Positions 39,902 to 48,639 of a DNA stretch of 64,000 bases are shown here, one piece after another. A model generated the notes under the pieces. That model saw only the letters and a program-made list of their open reading frames with translations, did not search any database and had not been told where the DNA came from. The translations under genes and the position numbers were made by a program. The DNA comes from JBDSLU01 sp963844435 (GTDB taxonomy: Bacteria; Acidobacteriota; Vicinamibacteria; Vicinamibacterales; Vicinamibacteraceae): the NCBI GenBank assembly GCA_963844435.1, contig CAWJOG010000016.1:248001-312000 (forward strand), in the 5' to 3' direction. The number at the start of each line of letters is the position of its first letter. Within the stretch, counting starts at the first letter, position 1.

Positions 39902-42064
39902 TCAGCGAGTCGCTGCCGTCGCTGCCGTCGACGTCGTCGGAGGGTCGGGCTTCGGCGTGCCGTCCCAGACGCGGATGCGGACGATGGTGTCGTCCTGCGT
40001 CAGCTTGTCGACCACGTCCATGCCCGCGACCACGTGGCCGAAGACCGTGTACTTCGCGTCGAGGTGCGGCTGCGGCGAGTGGGCGATGAACCACTGGCTG
40101 CCGCCGGTGTCCGGACCGGACAGCGCCATGCCAACCGTCCCGCGCAGGTACGGCAGATGGTTCAGCTCGTCGCGGATCGCGTAGCCCGGGCCGCCGTTGC
40201 CATCGCCGCGCGGATCGCCGTCCTGGACGACGAAATCGGGCACGACGCGGTGGATGCGCAGGCCGTTGAAGAAGCCGCGATCGGCGAGGCGGGCGAAGTT
40301 GTGGGTGGTGATCGGTGCCTCGACTACGGCGAGCGCGATCTCGATCGAGCCCTTCGAGGTGTCGACGTAGGCGCGCGGCGACACGGTCGGCGAGCCGAGC
40401 GCCGCGTACTCCGGCAGGTCGAGGCGGGTGCCGGCGGGCCGCTCGGGCTCGGCCGTCGAGGCCGGGTCGACGGTCCGCAACATCGCCCGGGCCTTGAGCC
40501 GCACCGCCCACTCGCGATCGGCGAGCGCCTCGGTGAGCACCGTCTTCGCGGCGTCGGTCTTCAGCGCCACCAGCGCCTCGAGGATGGCGACCTTGGCGTC
40601 GATGTCCACGTCCGCCTTCGACGCCTGCCACGCCGCGGTCAGGACCGCCTCCGCGTCGTCGGGCTTGGTGTCGGCGAGGATCTCGGCGGCCGTGGCGCGG
40701 ATGATCACGTCCTCGTTCGTCAGGCGCGCCCGCAGCAGGCGCTCCACGGTCGCCTTGGCTTCGGGGGTCTTCGCGGCGGCCAGCGCCTTCATCGTCGCCG
40801 CCCAGGTCCGGCGGTCGCTGTCGTCGAGATACGGCTTCCACGCCGCCTCGGGCACCACGTCTCCCAGCGTGCCCAGCGCGGTCACCACCGCGGCGCGCAC
40901 CGTCCAGTCGGGATCCGGATCGACACCCGAGAGCACCTGCAGGAACTCGGGCCCTTCGATCGCCGCGAGCGCGGTCACCGCGGCGGCGCGGATGGTCGGC
41001 GAGGGATCGCCCAGGCGATCGAGCAGCCGATCGATCGCCGGCATCGCCTTCAGCGCGCCGAGCGCGGTCACGACCTCGACGTGCAGCCCGGGATCGAGCG
41101 TCGGCTCGTCGAGCAGCGCGACCAGCGGCGCAATCGCGCGCGGATCGCCGAGGCGGCCGAGCCCGCGGACGGCCTGCAGCCGCACCGCGGGCCGCTGCGT
41201 CGCCGACGCCAGCACCTCGAGCAGCGGCGGCACGGCGACCGCCGGCTGCTTCGAGAGCCCGAGTCCCTGCGCCGCGAAGGCCGCGCTGTAGAACCCGTTG
41301 CCCTTGAGCAGGGATTGCATCGGCGCCAGCGTCCGCGGATCCTCGGTGCGGCGCAGCGCGAAGGCGATCGGCCACCACTCGCTCCGCGGCCGGCCCTCGG
41401 CGTCGAGGATCGCGGGGAGCAGCACGTCCGCCGCCTTGAGCCGCACGAGCGCGTAGATGCCGAGCCGGCACGCGTCGGCCTCGGGCGTGAGCGGCCAGCC
41501 GAGCTCGTCGGCCTGGACACTGGCGAGCGCGCCGCCGGCGATGAGGCTGGTGACGTACGCCCCGATCGGCGCAGCCGCCGTGGCGTCCCCGATCAGGCCG
41601 AGCGCCTCCGCGGCGCGTCCGCGGACGAGCGACGAGGCGTCGCCATTCAGGACGGTGAGCAGCGCCGGCACCGCCGACTTGTCGCCGAGCAGCCCGAGCC
41701 CGAACGCCGCCGACTGCCGGACGCTCGGCTCCGGATCGTTGAGCAGCGCCTCCAGGGCCGGCCGTCCCGCCACGTCGCCGACGCGTCCGATGGCGAAGGC
41801 GGCTCGGCGCCGCAGATTCGGGTCGGTCCGCTTGGCGATCGCGGTCAGGTCGCGCGGCGAATCCGGCGCGTCGCGCAGGACGCGCAGGTCCTCCAGGCGG
41901 ATGATGGCGGCGCTGTCCTCGGCGTAGGTGGGCAGAGCCGGCACGAGGACCGGGGGCGCCGTCTCCTTGCAGGCGGTCTGGCCGATCACCAGCATGCCCG
42001 CCAGCATCAGCGCTGCCGGCCGCCGCCGTCCCGCCCGCGCCGCCCGTCCGTCTCGTCGATGCAT
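39902..42064 (-). CDS. Lipoprotein with HEAT repeats fused to a C-terminal cyclophilin (PPIase)
   Basis: 720 residues. The N-terminus has Arg-rich start, hydrophobic core and a lipobox-like 'IGQTAC' near residue 32, suggesting an outer-membrane lipoprotein. Residues about 55-520 are HEAT-type repeats ('RRRAAFAIGRVGDVAGRPAL', 'VRQSAAFGLGLLGDKSAVPAL', 'VRAAVVTALGTLGDVVPEAA'). Residues about 545-700 are a cyclophilin: 'VDTSKGSIEIAL', 'FNGLRIHRVVPDFVVQDGD', 'GTVGMALSGPDTGGSQWFI', 'LDAKYTVFGHVVAGMDVVD'. The catalytic Arg/Phe and Gln-Phe-type residues appear present. Predicted to aid folding of exported proteins, with the repeats as a docking surface (inference). Confidence 0.9.
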   Translation of the reverse strand: MHRRDGRAARAGRRRPAALMLAGMLVIGQTACKETAPPVLVPALPTYAEDSAAIIRLEDLRVLRDAPDSPRDLTAIAKRTDPNLRRRAAFAIGRVGDVAGRPALEALLNDPEPSVRQSAAFGLGLLGDKSAVPALLTVLNGDASSLVRGRAAEALGLIGDATAAAPIGAYVTSLIAGGALASVQADELGWPLTPEADACRLGIYALVRLKAADVLLPAILDAEGRPRSEWWPIAFALRRTEDPRTLAPMQSLLKGNGFYSAAFAAQGLGLSKQPAVAVPPLLEVLASATQRPAVRLQAVRGLGRLGDPRAIAPLVALLDEPTLDPGLHVEVVTALGALKAMPAIDRLLDRLGDPSPTIRAAAVTALAAIEGPEFLQVLSGVDPDPDWTVRAAVVTALGTLGDVVPEAAWKPYLDDSDRRTWAATMKALAAAKTPEAKATVERLLRARLTNEDVIIRATAAEILADTKPDDAEAVLTAAWQASKADVDIDAKVAILEALVALKTDAAKTVLTEALADREWAVRLKARAMLRTVDPASTAEPERPAGTRLDLPEYAALGSPTVSPRAYVDTSKGSIEIALAVVEAPITTHNFARLADRGFFNGLRIHRVVPDFVVQDGDPRGDGNGGPGYAIRDELNHLPYLRGTVGMALSGPDTGGSQWFIAHSPQPHLDAKYTVFGHVVAGMDVVDKLTQDDTIVRIRVWDGTPKPDPPTTSTAATAATR

Positions 42065-42171
42065 CAGTGCGATCCTCCGGCGGCGCGCGCGATCCTCGTA
42101 ACCATCACGGCAGCCGCAGCAGGCGAAGATCGAGGCGATCGATGCGCACGGGCCGGGCGGATCGTATCAGA

Positions 42172-42177
42172 TATACT
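42172..42177 (+). promoter_or_regulatory. Candidate -10 box placing transcription start at the deoxynucleoside kinase TTG
   Basis: TATACT ends 8 nt before the TTG start codon. No -35 match and no ribosome-binding site, so a leaderless message is likely. Confidence 0.5.
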
Positions 42178-42185
42178 TCGCTGCC

Positions 42186-42815
42186 TTGACCCATCGGCAC
42201 ATCGCGATCGAGGGCCCGGCCGGCGTCGGCAAGACCGCGCTCGCCGAGCGGCTCGCGACACGGCTCGACGCGGCGTTGGTGGTCGACGAGTCGGCCAACC
42301 CGTTCGACGGCGACGCCCAGGGCGGCCGGTCGGGGGCCGCCTTCCAGGCGCAGCTGTTCCGTCTGCTCACGCGGCACCGCCAGCAGTCGACGCTCAAGCA
42401 GGCCGACCTGTTCGCGCAGGCGACCGTGAGCGACTACCTGTTCGACAAGGACAAAATCTACGCCTACCAGACGCTCGACGACAACGAGCTGTTCATCTAT
42501 CAGCGGCTGTTCGAGCTGCTGAGCGCCGACATCGCCCCGCCCGACCTCGTCATCTACCTGCAGGCGCCGACCGACGTGCTCCGCCGCCGCATCAAGGAGC
42601 GCCGGGATCCCCGCGCCCGGGCCGCGTCACTCGATCGCCTGGCCGAGGTGAACGAGGCCTTCAACCACTTCTTCTTCCACCACACGGCGACGCCGCTGCT
42701 GGTGGTCGAGACCTCGCAGCTGGACCTGACCTGGCCCGACGCCACGCTCGACGACCTGGTCCGCCAGATCGACGGGATGAGCCGCGGCACCCGTTATTAC
42801 GTGCCCCGGGGCTGA
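42186..42815 (+). CDS. Deoxynucleoside kinase family protein
   Basis: 209 residues from a TTG start. P-loop 'IAIEGPAGVGKTALAERL', then 'DESANPF' (the base/sugar-binding Glu region), 'AQLFRLLTRHRQ', 'FAQATVSDYLFDKDKIYA', 'DLVIYLQAPTDVLRRRIKER' (the ERS-like/lid region) place it in the dCK/dGK family, phosphorylating deoxynucleosides for salvage. Which base is preferred cannot be told. In many genomes this gene sits beside folK/panB; here it is followed by accD and folC. Confidence 0.88.
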   Translation: MTHRHIAIEGPAGVGKTALAERLATRLDAALVVDESANPFDGDAQGGRSGAAFQAQLFRLLTRHRQQSTLKQADLFAQATVSDYLFDKDKIYAYQTLDDNELFIYQRLFELLSADIAPPDLVIYLQAPTDVLRRRIKERRDPRARAASLDRLAEVNEAFNHFFFHHTATPLLVVETSQLDLTWPDATLDDLVRQIDGMSRGTRYYVPRG

Positions 42816-42863
42816 GCCCTGGGCGAAGCCCGCGGCGCAGCCCGGGGCGGAGCCCGAGGCAGT
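42816..42863 (+). repeat. Four degenerate 12-bp tandem repeats
   Basis: Four consecutive 12-mers of the form GCCC-N2-GGC-N3 (42816-42827, 42828-42839, 42840-42851, 42852-42863) fill the gap between the kinase stop codon and the accD promoter. Possibly slippage-derived, or a transcription-ending signal; they can fold GCCC against GGGC. Confidence 0.65.
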
Positions 42864-42876
42864 GTGCCGAAACCGC

Positions 42877-42882
42877 TATACT
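42877..42882 (+). promoter_or_regulatory. Candidate -10 box of accD
   Basis: TATACT ends 9 nt before the accD ATG; there is no ribosome-binding site in between. Same arrangement as the kinase gene upstream. Confidence 0.5.
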
Positions 42883-42891
42883 CTGCCTTCG

Positions 42892-43791
42892 ATGGCGTGG
42901 TTCAAGCGTGACCGGAAGCCGATAGCGGCGCAGGCCGAGAAATCGAGCCGGGTGCCCGAGGGCACCTGGGTGAAGTGCCCGGAGTGCAGCCAGGCGATCT
43001 TCAACAAGGACCTGGCGGCGAACCTCCACGTCTGCCCCAAGTGCGCGCACCACTTCCGCCTCGGCTCGCTCGACCGGCTGCGCAGCCTGTTCGACGGCGA
43101 GGAATGGGTCGAGCACGACGCCGGCCTGCGCTCGACCGATCCGCTCGCCTTCATCGACACCAAGCCCTACACCCAGCGCCTGAAGGCGGGGGCCAAGGCG
43201 ACCGGCATGCTCGACGCCGTCGTCTGCGCGACCGGCCGCATCGACGGCATCAAGACGTCGGTCGCGGCGATGGAGTACAGCTTCATCGGCGGCAGCATGG
43301 GCGTCGTCGTCGGCGAGAAGATCACCCGGGCCATCGAGCGCGCCATCCCGGCACGGCAGCCGGTCGTCATCGTGTCCTGCTCGGGCGGGGCCCGGATGAT
43401 GGAAGGCATCCTCTCGCTGATGCAGATGGCCAAGGTCAGCGCCGCGCTGGCCCGCCTCAGTCAGGCCCGGCTGCCCTACATCTCGGTGCTCACCGACCCG
43501 ACCACCGGCGGCGTCACCGCCAGCTACGCGATGCTGGGCGACGTCAACGTCGCCGAGCCCAAGGCGCTCATCGGCTTCGCCGGCCCGCGCGTCATCGAGC
43601 AGACGATCCGGCAGACGCTGCCCGAGGGGTTCCAGCGCAGCGAGTTCCTGCTCGCGCACGGCATGCTGGATCTCGTCGTCGATCGGCGCGAGATGAAGGC
43701 GACCATCGGCCGCCTGCTGCACCTGTTCATCGACGACGCGGCGCCGACGCGGCCCGTGCCCGAGGCCGCCCCGGCGGCATCGGTCGTCTGA
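42892..43791 (+). CDS. accD: Acetyl-CoA carboxylase carboxyltransferase subunit beta
   Basis: Beta half of the carboxyltransferase that makes malonyl-CoA, the first committed step of fatty-acid synthesis. 299 residues. The N-terminal C4 zinc ribbon is present ('VKCPECSQAIFNKDL' ... 'CPKCAHHF'), then the crotonase-like core with 'GSMGVVVGEKITRAIE', 'VIVSCSGGARMMEGILSLMQMAK', 'YISVLTDPTTGGVTASYAMLGD', 'AEPKALIGFAGPRVIEQT'. ATG start at 42892 (MAWFKRD); the in-frame upstream extension lacks similarity. Precedes folC by 16 bp, a common accD-folC pairing. Confidence 0.97.
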   Translation: MAWFKRDRKPIAAQAEKSSRVPEGTWVKCPECSQAIFNKDLAANLHVCPKCAHHFRLGSLDRLRSLFDGEEWVEHDAGLRSTDPLAFIDTKPYTQRLKAGAKATGMLDAVVCATGRIDGIKTSVAAMEYSFIGGSMGVVVGEKITRAIERAIPARQPVVIVSCSGGARMMEGILSLMQMAKVSAALARLSQARLPYISVLTDPTTGGVTASYAMLGDVNVAEPKALIGFAGPRVIEQTIRQTLPEGFQRSEFLLAHGMLDLVVDRREMKATIGRLLHLFIDDAAPTRPVPEAAPAASVV

Positions 43792-43807
43792 TCCGCTGAA
43801 CCGGCGC

Positions 43808-45166
43808 GTGGCCGCCTTCGACCGACTCCTCGATCCCGACCGTGCGAGCTGGAAGCTCGACCTGTCGCGCATCCGCGTGCTGGTGGCGGCCCTCGACCAC
43901 CCCGAGCGCGCCTGCCCCACCGTGCTCATCGCCGGCACCAACGGCAAGGGATCGGTCGCGGCGATGGTCGAGCGCGCCCTGCGGGCGGCCGGGCTGCGGA
44001 CCGGACGCTACACCTCGCCGCATCTGGTGCGGCCGGAGGAACGGATCGCCATCGACGGCGTCCCCGTCGACGGCGCCGCCTTCGACCGGGCGATCGAGGA
44101 CGTCCTCGCCGTCGAAGCGACGTGCCTCGCCGACGGCCGCCTCGCCGAGCGGGTGACGTTCTTCGAGGCGATGACCGCCGTCGCTTACGAGGTGCTGCGG
44201 CGGGCGCGGGTCGACGTCGCGGTCATCGAGGTCGGCCTCGGCGGCCGTCTGGACGCCACGAACGTCTGTGATCCCGTGGCCACTGCGATCGTGTCGGTCG
44301 ATCTGGATCATCAGGGGTGGCTGGGCGACACGCGGGCCGCGATCGCGGCTGAAAAGGCCGCCATCGCGCGGCCTGGCGTGCCCCTCGTCGTCGGCGATCT
44401 CACCGATGAGGCGCTCGATGCGGTCGTCGCCACGGCCGAGGCGGCCGGTGCGCCGCTCGTCTACGCCGCGGAAGGCGTGGAGTGCGTGGTGAGCGGCGCC
44501 GCCGACGGCCGACTGACGCTCGTGCTCGACACGGCGACGCGGACCTACGGCCCGGTGCGGCTCGCCCTCGCCGGCGACCACCAGGTCTCCAACGCGTTCG
44601 TGGCGGTGGCGCTGCTCGAGGCGCTCGACGACGCCGGTATCCACGTCGATCGCCGCGCCGTCGAGACCGGCCTTGCCGATGCGCGCTGGCCGGGGCGGCT
44701 CGATCGCGTGGCGCTCCCCGACGGCCGGCGCGCGCTGCTCGATGCCGCGCACAACGCCGCGGGCGCGCGGGCACTGGCCGCCTGGCTCGTTGGCACGACG
44801 CCGGCCGCGCCGCCAACGCTCGTGTTCGCCGCCGCCGGCGACAAGGACGTCGCCGGCATGATCCGCGCGCTCGCGCCGGCCGTCGGTGACATCGTCGTCA
44901 CCGCGTTCGCCGATGCACGGGCGATCGGCGCCGACGCGCTCGCGGTCCAGGTCCGGGCCGCGCTCGCCGAGGCCGGGGGCCGCGTCGAACGCGTCCACGT
45001 CGCGGCCACGACCGCCGCGGCGCTCGAGACGGCGTGGCGGCTCTCGCGCGACATCGTCGTCGCCGGATCGATCTTCCTGCTCGGCGAAGCGTATCCGCTC
45101 ATTGGTCGGCCCGACCCGTTCGAGGCTGGCCGATTCGAAGCGGGCTCGTCCGACACGGGGAGCTGA
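43808..45166 (+). CDS. folC: Bifunctional folylpolyglutamate/dihydrofolate synthase
   Basis: Adds glutamate to dihydropteroate and folates. 452 residues from a GTG start. Mur-ligase family motifs: 'LIAGTNGKGSVAAMVERAL' (P-loop), 'GRYTSPHLVRPEERI', 'TFFEAMTAVAYEVL', 'VAVIEVGLGGRLDATNV', 'GQ'-region replaced by 'AAEKAAIARPGVPLVVG', and C-terminal 'LLDAAHNAAGARALAAWL'. Located directly after accD and before lptD. Bifunctionality is assumed from the single-copy appearance. Confidence 0.94.
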   Translation: MAAFDRLLDPDRASWKLDLSRIRVLVAALDHPERACPTVLIAGTNGKGSVAAMVERALRAAGLRTGRYTSPHLVRPEERIAIDGVPVDGAAFDRAIEDVLAVEATCLADGRLAERVTFFEAMTAVAYEVLRRARVDVAVIEVGLGGRLDATNVCDPVATAIVSVDLDHQGWLGDTRAAIAAEKAAIARPGVPLVVGDLTDEALDAVVATAEAAGAPLVYAAEGVECVVSGAADGRLTLVLDTATRTYGPVRLALAGDHQVSNAFVAVALLEALDDAGIHVDRRAVETGLADARWPGRLDRVALPDGRRALLDAAHNAAGARALAAWLVGTTPAAPPTLVFAAAGDKDVAGMIRALAPAVGDIVVTAFADARAIGADALAVQVRAALAEAGGRVERVHVAATTAAALETAWRLSRDIVVAGSIFLLGEAYPLIGRPDPFEAGRFEAGSSDTGS

Positions 45167-45181
45167 GCCGCATGGCAGTGC

Positions 45182-45187
45182 TATCCT
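45182..45187 (+). promoter_or_regulatory. Candidate -10 box of lptD
   Basis: TATCCT lies 8 nt before the GTG at 45196, the start that gives the best signal peptide. It fits the short-leader pattern seen in other genes here. Confidence 0.35.
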
Positions 45188-45195
45188 GCGGCGTC

Positions 45196-47559
45196 GTGCC
45201 CGTTGGTTCCCGCCCGCTCGTGCGCGCGCTCGTCGCGCTCGTCTTCCTCATCGTGACCGCGTCGCGCGCCGGTGCCCAGGCGCCAAAGCCAGCGGCGCCG
45301 GCGGCGCCCGGGGCGGCCGACATCCGTCTCGGCTCCGCCGCCCGCCAGGAGCGCCTCGGCCTGCACCACATCCGCTACTCGGGCGCGGTCGAGATCGAGC
45401 TGGTGGCGCAAGGCATCCGCTTCTCGGCCGACGTCGCCGACTACTACGACGACCAGCACCGCCTGGTCGCCGTCGGCAACGTGGTGTTCGTCACCCCGTC
45501 GAGCCGCATCTCGGCCGACAAGGCCGACTTCGACACCCGGTCGCGCACGGGGACGTTCTTCAACGCCTTCGGGTCGGCGTCGGTCAGCGACAAGGTCGAC
45601 AAGAGCTTCTTCGGCGGCCAGGAGCCGGACGCGTTCTTCTATGGCGAGACGATCGAGAAGATCGGCGTGGACCGGTACCGCATCCACAAGGGTGCGTTCA
45701 CGACCTGCGTCCAGCCGACGCCGCGCTGGGAAGTCGCCGCCGGCACGGTCACGCTGACCGTCGACAAGCGCGCCGTGCTGAAGCACGCCGTCCTCAAGGT
45801 CAAGGACGTGCCGCTGTTCTACGTCCCGGCGATGTACTACCCGATCAACAAGGAGGACCGGTCGACCGGCTTCCTGCTGCCCGTCTACGGCACGTCGACC
45901 ATCCGCGGCACGTCCTTCAGCAACGCCTTCTTCTGGGCCATCAACCGCAGCCAGGACGTCACCCTGATGCACGACTGGTTCACCAGGACCGGCCAGGGCT
46001 ACGGCGGCGAGTACCGCTACGTCGCGGCGGCGGGGTCGAACGGCGAGTTCCGCATGTATCGCCTCAACGAGCGCGAGAGCACGTTCCAGCAGAACGGCTC
46101 GGCCATCACCCAGCCGGCCCGCAAGAGCTTCGAGATCCGCACCAACGTCGTGCAGAGCCTTCCCGGGGGGTTCAAGGCCCGGGGCAGCGTCGACTACTTC
46201 AGCGACGTGACGGTCCAGCAGCAGTATCAGATGGACCTCTACAACGCGACGCTGCGCACCCGCAACTACCAGGGCAACGTGTCGGGCTCGCTCGGCCGGG
46301 GCAACTCGATCAGCGGGACCTACGGGATCAACGAGATCTTCTACGGCGACGTCGACTCACAGACGATTGGCGGCACGCCGCGCATCCAGTACAACCGGGC
46401 CCTGACCAAGCTCGGGGCGCTGCCGCTCTACTTCACCGCCAACGGCGAATACGCCAACATCGTCCGCTACGACAGCTCCGGCGACGTCAAGATCAACGAC
46501 CAGGGCCTGACCCGCTACGACATCAGCCCCTCGCTGCAGTTCCCGCTGACGAAGTGGCCGTTCCTGTCGGTGCGCTCGTCGGTCACGTGGAAGAACACCT
46601 ACTGGACCGAGAGCGTCGGCACCAACCTGCGGCAGGTCGACGAGCCGCTCTTCCGACAGTACTTCGACATGCGCGCCAGCGTCACCGGCCCGGTCCTGAC
46701 CAAGGTCTGGCAGACGCCGGACACCGGCTACGCCGAGCGCTTCAAGCACGTCGTCGAACCGGAGTTCGTGGTCCAGCGCACCACCCAGTTCGACGACTAC
46801 GACCGGATCGTCAAGATCGACCCGGCCGACTACGCCTTCGGCGGCACCACCCGGGTGACCTACGGCGTGACGAACCGCTTCCTCGCCCGCCGGCGGGCCG
46901 GCGCGGACGGGGCCCCGGCGCCGCGCGTCCGCGAGTTCCTCAACATCGGGCTGCAGCAGTCCTACTACTCGGACGCGCGCGCCAGCACCGTCGACGGCGC
47001 CTACGCCGGCGGCTTCTACGGCAAGCCGCCGAGCAATTTCTCGCCGATCGCGTTGTCGGTGCGGGCCAACCCCACCAACGCCGTCGGCGCGTCGCTCCGC
47101 CTCGAGTTCAACGAGGAGGCCGGCGAGTTCGAGACCATCCAGGCAAACGGCACCGTCAACCTCGGTGACTGGCTGCAGACGACCGGCGGCTGGAGCCAGC
47201 GCAAGTACCTGCAGATCGTCGACCCGCTGTTCCGGCCGCCGAACAACTTCCTCAGCTCGCGCACCAACGTGAACCTGGGCCGCAGCCACATCGGCGGCGC
47301 CTACCACTTCGACGTCAACCTGTCGGACAAGAGCCTGGTGCAGCAGCGGATCGGCTTCTTCTACAATGCTCAGTGCTGCGGCGTGGGCATCGAGTACCAG
47401 GCGTTCAACTACCCCAACCAGAGCCGCTTCATCGTGTCGAAGGACCGCCGCTTCAACATCTCGTTCACGCTCGCCGGCGTCGGCTCCTTCTCCAACATCC
47501 TCGGCGCCTTCGGCATCGGCCAGGGCGCGACCGGCATGTCGGGCGGGCGGGCCTACTAG
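45196..47559 (+). CDS. lptD: LPS-assembly protein LptD (OstA/Imp)
   Basis: Outer-membrane beta-barrel that inserts LPS into the outer leaflet with LptE. From the GTG at 45196 the protein starts with a good signal peptide ('VRALVALVFLIVTASRAGAQ'); an ATG at 45172 would add eight residues. The periplasmic OstA domain covers about residues 55-165 ('ISADKADFDTRSRTGTFFNA', 'GVDRYRIHKGAFTTC'), then the barrel with 'DVPLFYVPAMYYPINKEDRS' and 'STGFLLPVYGTSTIRGTSF', ending near 'YQAFNYPN'. About 787 residues. Presence of LptD indicates an LPS-bearing outer membrane. Confidence 0.94.
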   Translation: MPVGSRPLVRALVALVFLIVTASRAGAQAPKPAAPAAPGAADIRLGSAARQERLGLHHIRYSGAVEIELVAQGIRFSADVADYYDDQHRLVAVGNVVFVTPSSRISADKADFDTRSRTGTFFNAFGSASVSDKVDKSFFGGQEPDAFFYGETIEKIGVDRYRIHKGAFTTCVQPTPRWEVAAGTVTLTVDKRAVLKHAVLKVKDVPLFYVPAMYYPINKEDRSTGFLLPVYGTSTIRGTSFSNAFFWAINRSQDVTLMHDWFTRTGQGYGGEYRYVAAAGSNGEFRMYRLNERESTFQQNGSAITQPARKSFEIRTNVVQSLPGGFKARGSVDYFSDVTVQQQYQMDLYNATLRTRNYQGNVSGSLGRGNSISGTYGINEIFYGDVDSQTIGGTPRIQYNRALTKLGALPLYFTANGEYANIVRYDSSGDVKINDQGLTRYDISPSLQFPLTKWPFLSVRSSVTWKNTYWTESVGTNLRQVDEPLFRQYFDMRASVTGPVLTKVWQTPDTGYAERFKHVVEPEFVVQRTTQFDDYDRIVKIDPADYAFGGTTRVTYGVTNRFLARRRAGADGAPAPRVREFLNIGLQQSYYSDARASTVDGAYAGGFYGKPPSNFSPIALSVRANPTNAVGASLRLEFNEEAGEFETIQANGTVNLGDWLQTTGGWSQRKYLQIVDPLFRPPNNFLSSRTNVNLGRSHIGGAYHFDVNLSDKSLVQQRIGFFYNAQCCGVGIEYQAFNYPNQSRFIVSKDRRFNISFTLAGVGSFSNILGAFGIGQGATGMSGGRAY

Positions 47560-47581
47560 CGGAGAGCGCAGCATTCCGTAC

Positions 47582-48602
47582 ATGATCAACGTTCTCGTCA
47601 CCGGCGGCGCCGGCTTCATCGGCAGCAACTTCGTGCGCTACGCCATCGCGGCGCACGCCGACTGGCACGTCACCACGCTCGACAAGCTGACCTACGCCGG
47701 CCGCCTCGAGAACCTCAAGAGCCTCGACGGCCACCCGCGGCACACCTTCGTGCACGGCGACATCGCCGACGCGGCGATCGCCGCGCCGCTGGTCCAGGCC
47801 GCCGACTACGTCGTCCACTTCGCCGCCGAGACGCACGTCGATCGCTCGATCCGCGAGGCCGGCGAGTTCATCAAGACCGACGTCATCGGCACCTTCGTGC
47901 TGCTCGAAGCGGCGCGCCAGGCGCCGAACCTGAAGCGGTTCGTGCAGATCTCGACCGACGAAGTCTACGGGTCGGTGCCGGAAGGCTCGAGCCGCGAGAC
48001 CGACGAGCTGAGGCCGCGCAACCCCTACTCGGCGAGCAAGGCCGGGGCCGACCGCCTCGCCTACAGCTTCTGGGCGACCTATGACGTGCCGGTCATCATC
48101 ACGCGCGCCTCGAACAACTACGGCCCGAACCAGTTCCCCGAGAAGGTCATCCCGCTCTTCATCACCAACCTGATCGACGGCCTGCCGGTGCCGCTCTACG
48201 GCGACGGGCAGAACGTCCGCGACTGGCTGCACGTCGAGGACCACTGCCGCGGCGTCGACATGCTGCTCAGCGCGAGCGAGCCCGGCGAGGTCTACAACAT
48301 CGGCGGCGGCAACGAGGTGAAGAACGTCGACCTCACCTACCGCCTGCTCGAGCTCGTTGCGGCAGCCCACGTCGCTGATTCAGCCGGTCAGCGATCGGCC
48401 CGGCCACGATCGCCGGTATTCGCTCGACACCTCGAAGCTGCAGGGGCTCGGCTGGCGTCCGAAGCACGACTTCGAGGAAGGCCTGGCCCAGACGGTCGCC
48501 TGGTACCGCGAGAACGAGTGGTGGTGGCGCCCGATCAAGGAACAGGACGCCGCCTTCAAGGCCTACTACCAGGCGCAGTACACCGATCGCCCCAAGCCCT
48601 GA
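47582..48602 (+). CDS. rfbB: dTDP-glucose 4,6-dehydratase, with one apparent frameshift
   Basis: Second enzyme of dTDP-L-rhamnose synthesis (RmlB/RfbB), an extended SDR. 'VLVTGGAGFIGSNFVRY' binds NAD; 'DKLTYAGRLENL', 'HFAAETHVDRSI', 'STDEVYGSV' with the catalytic DE, 'YSASKAGAD' (YxxxK) and 'RPGHDRRYSLD' are family markers. The frame changes near 48356 (+1 class): removing one base joins 'LELL' to 'RQPTSLIQPVSDRPGHDRRY' with normal spacing. About 339 residues. Companion rml genes are not in this window; downstream is another sugar-nucleotide gene. Confidence 0.94.
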
Positions 48603-48639
48603 CCACCGGCGTGCCTGAATCCAGCTCCCGGTTTGTGAG

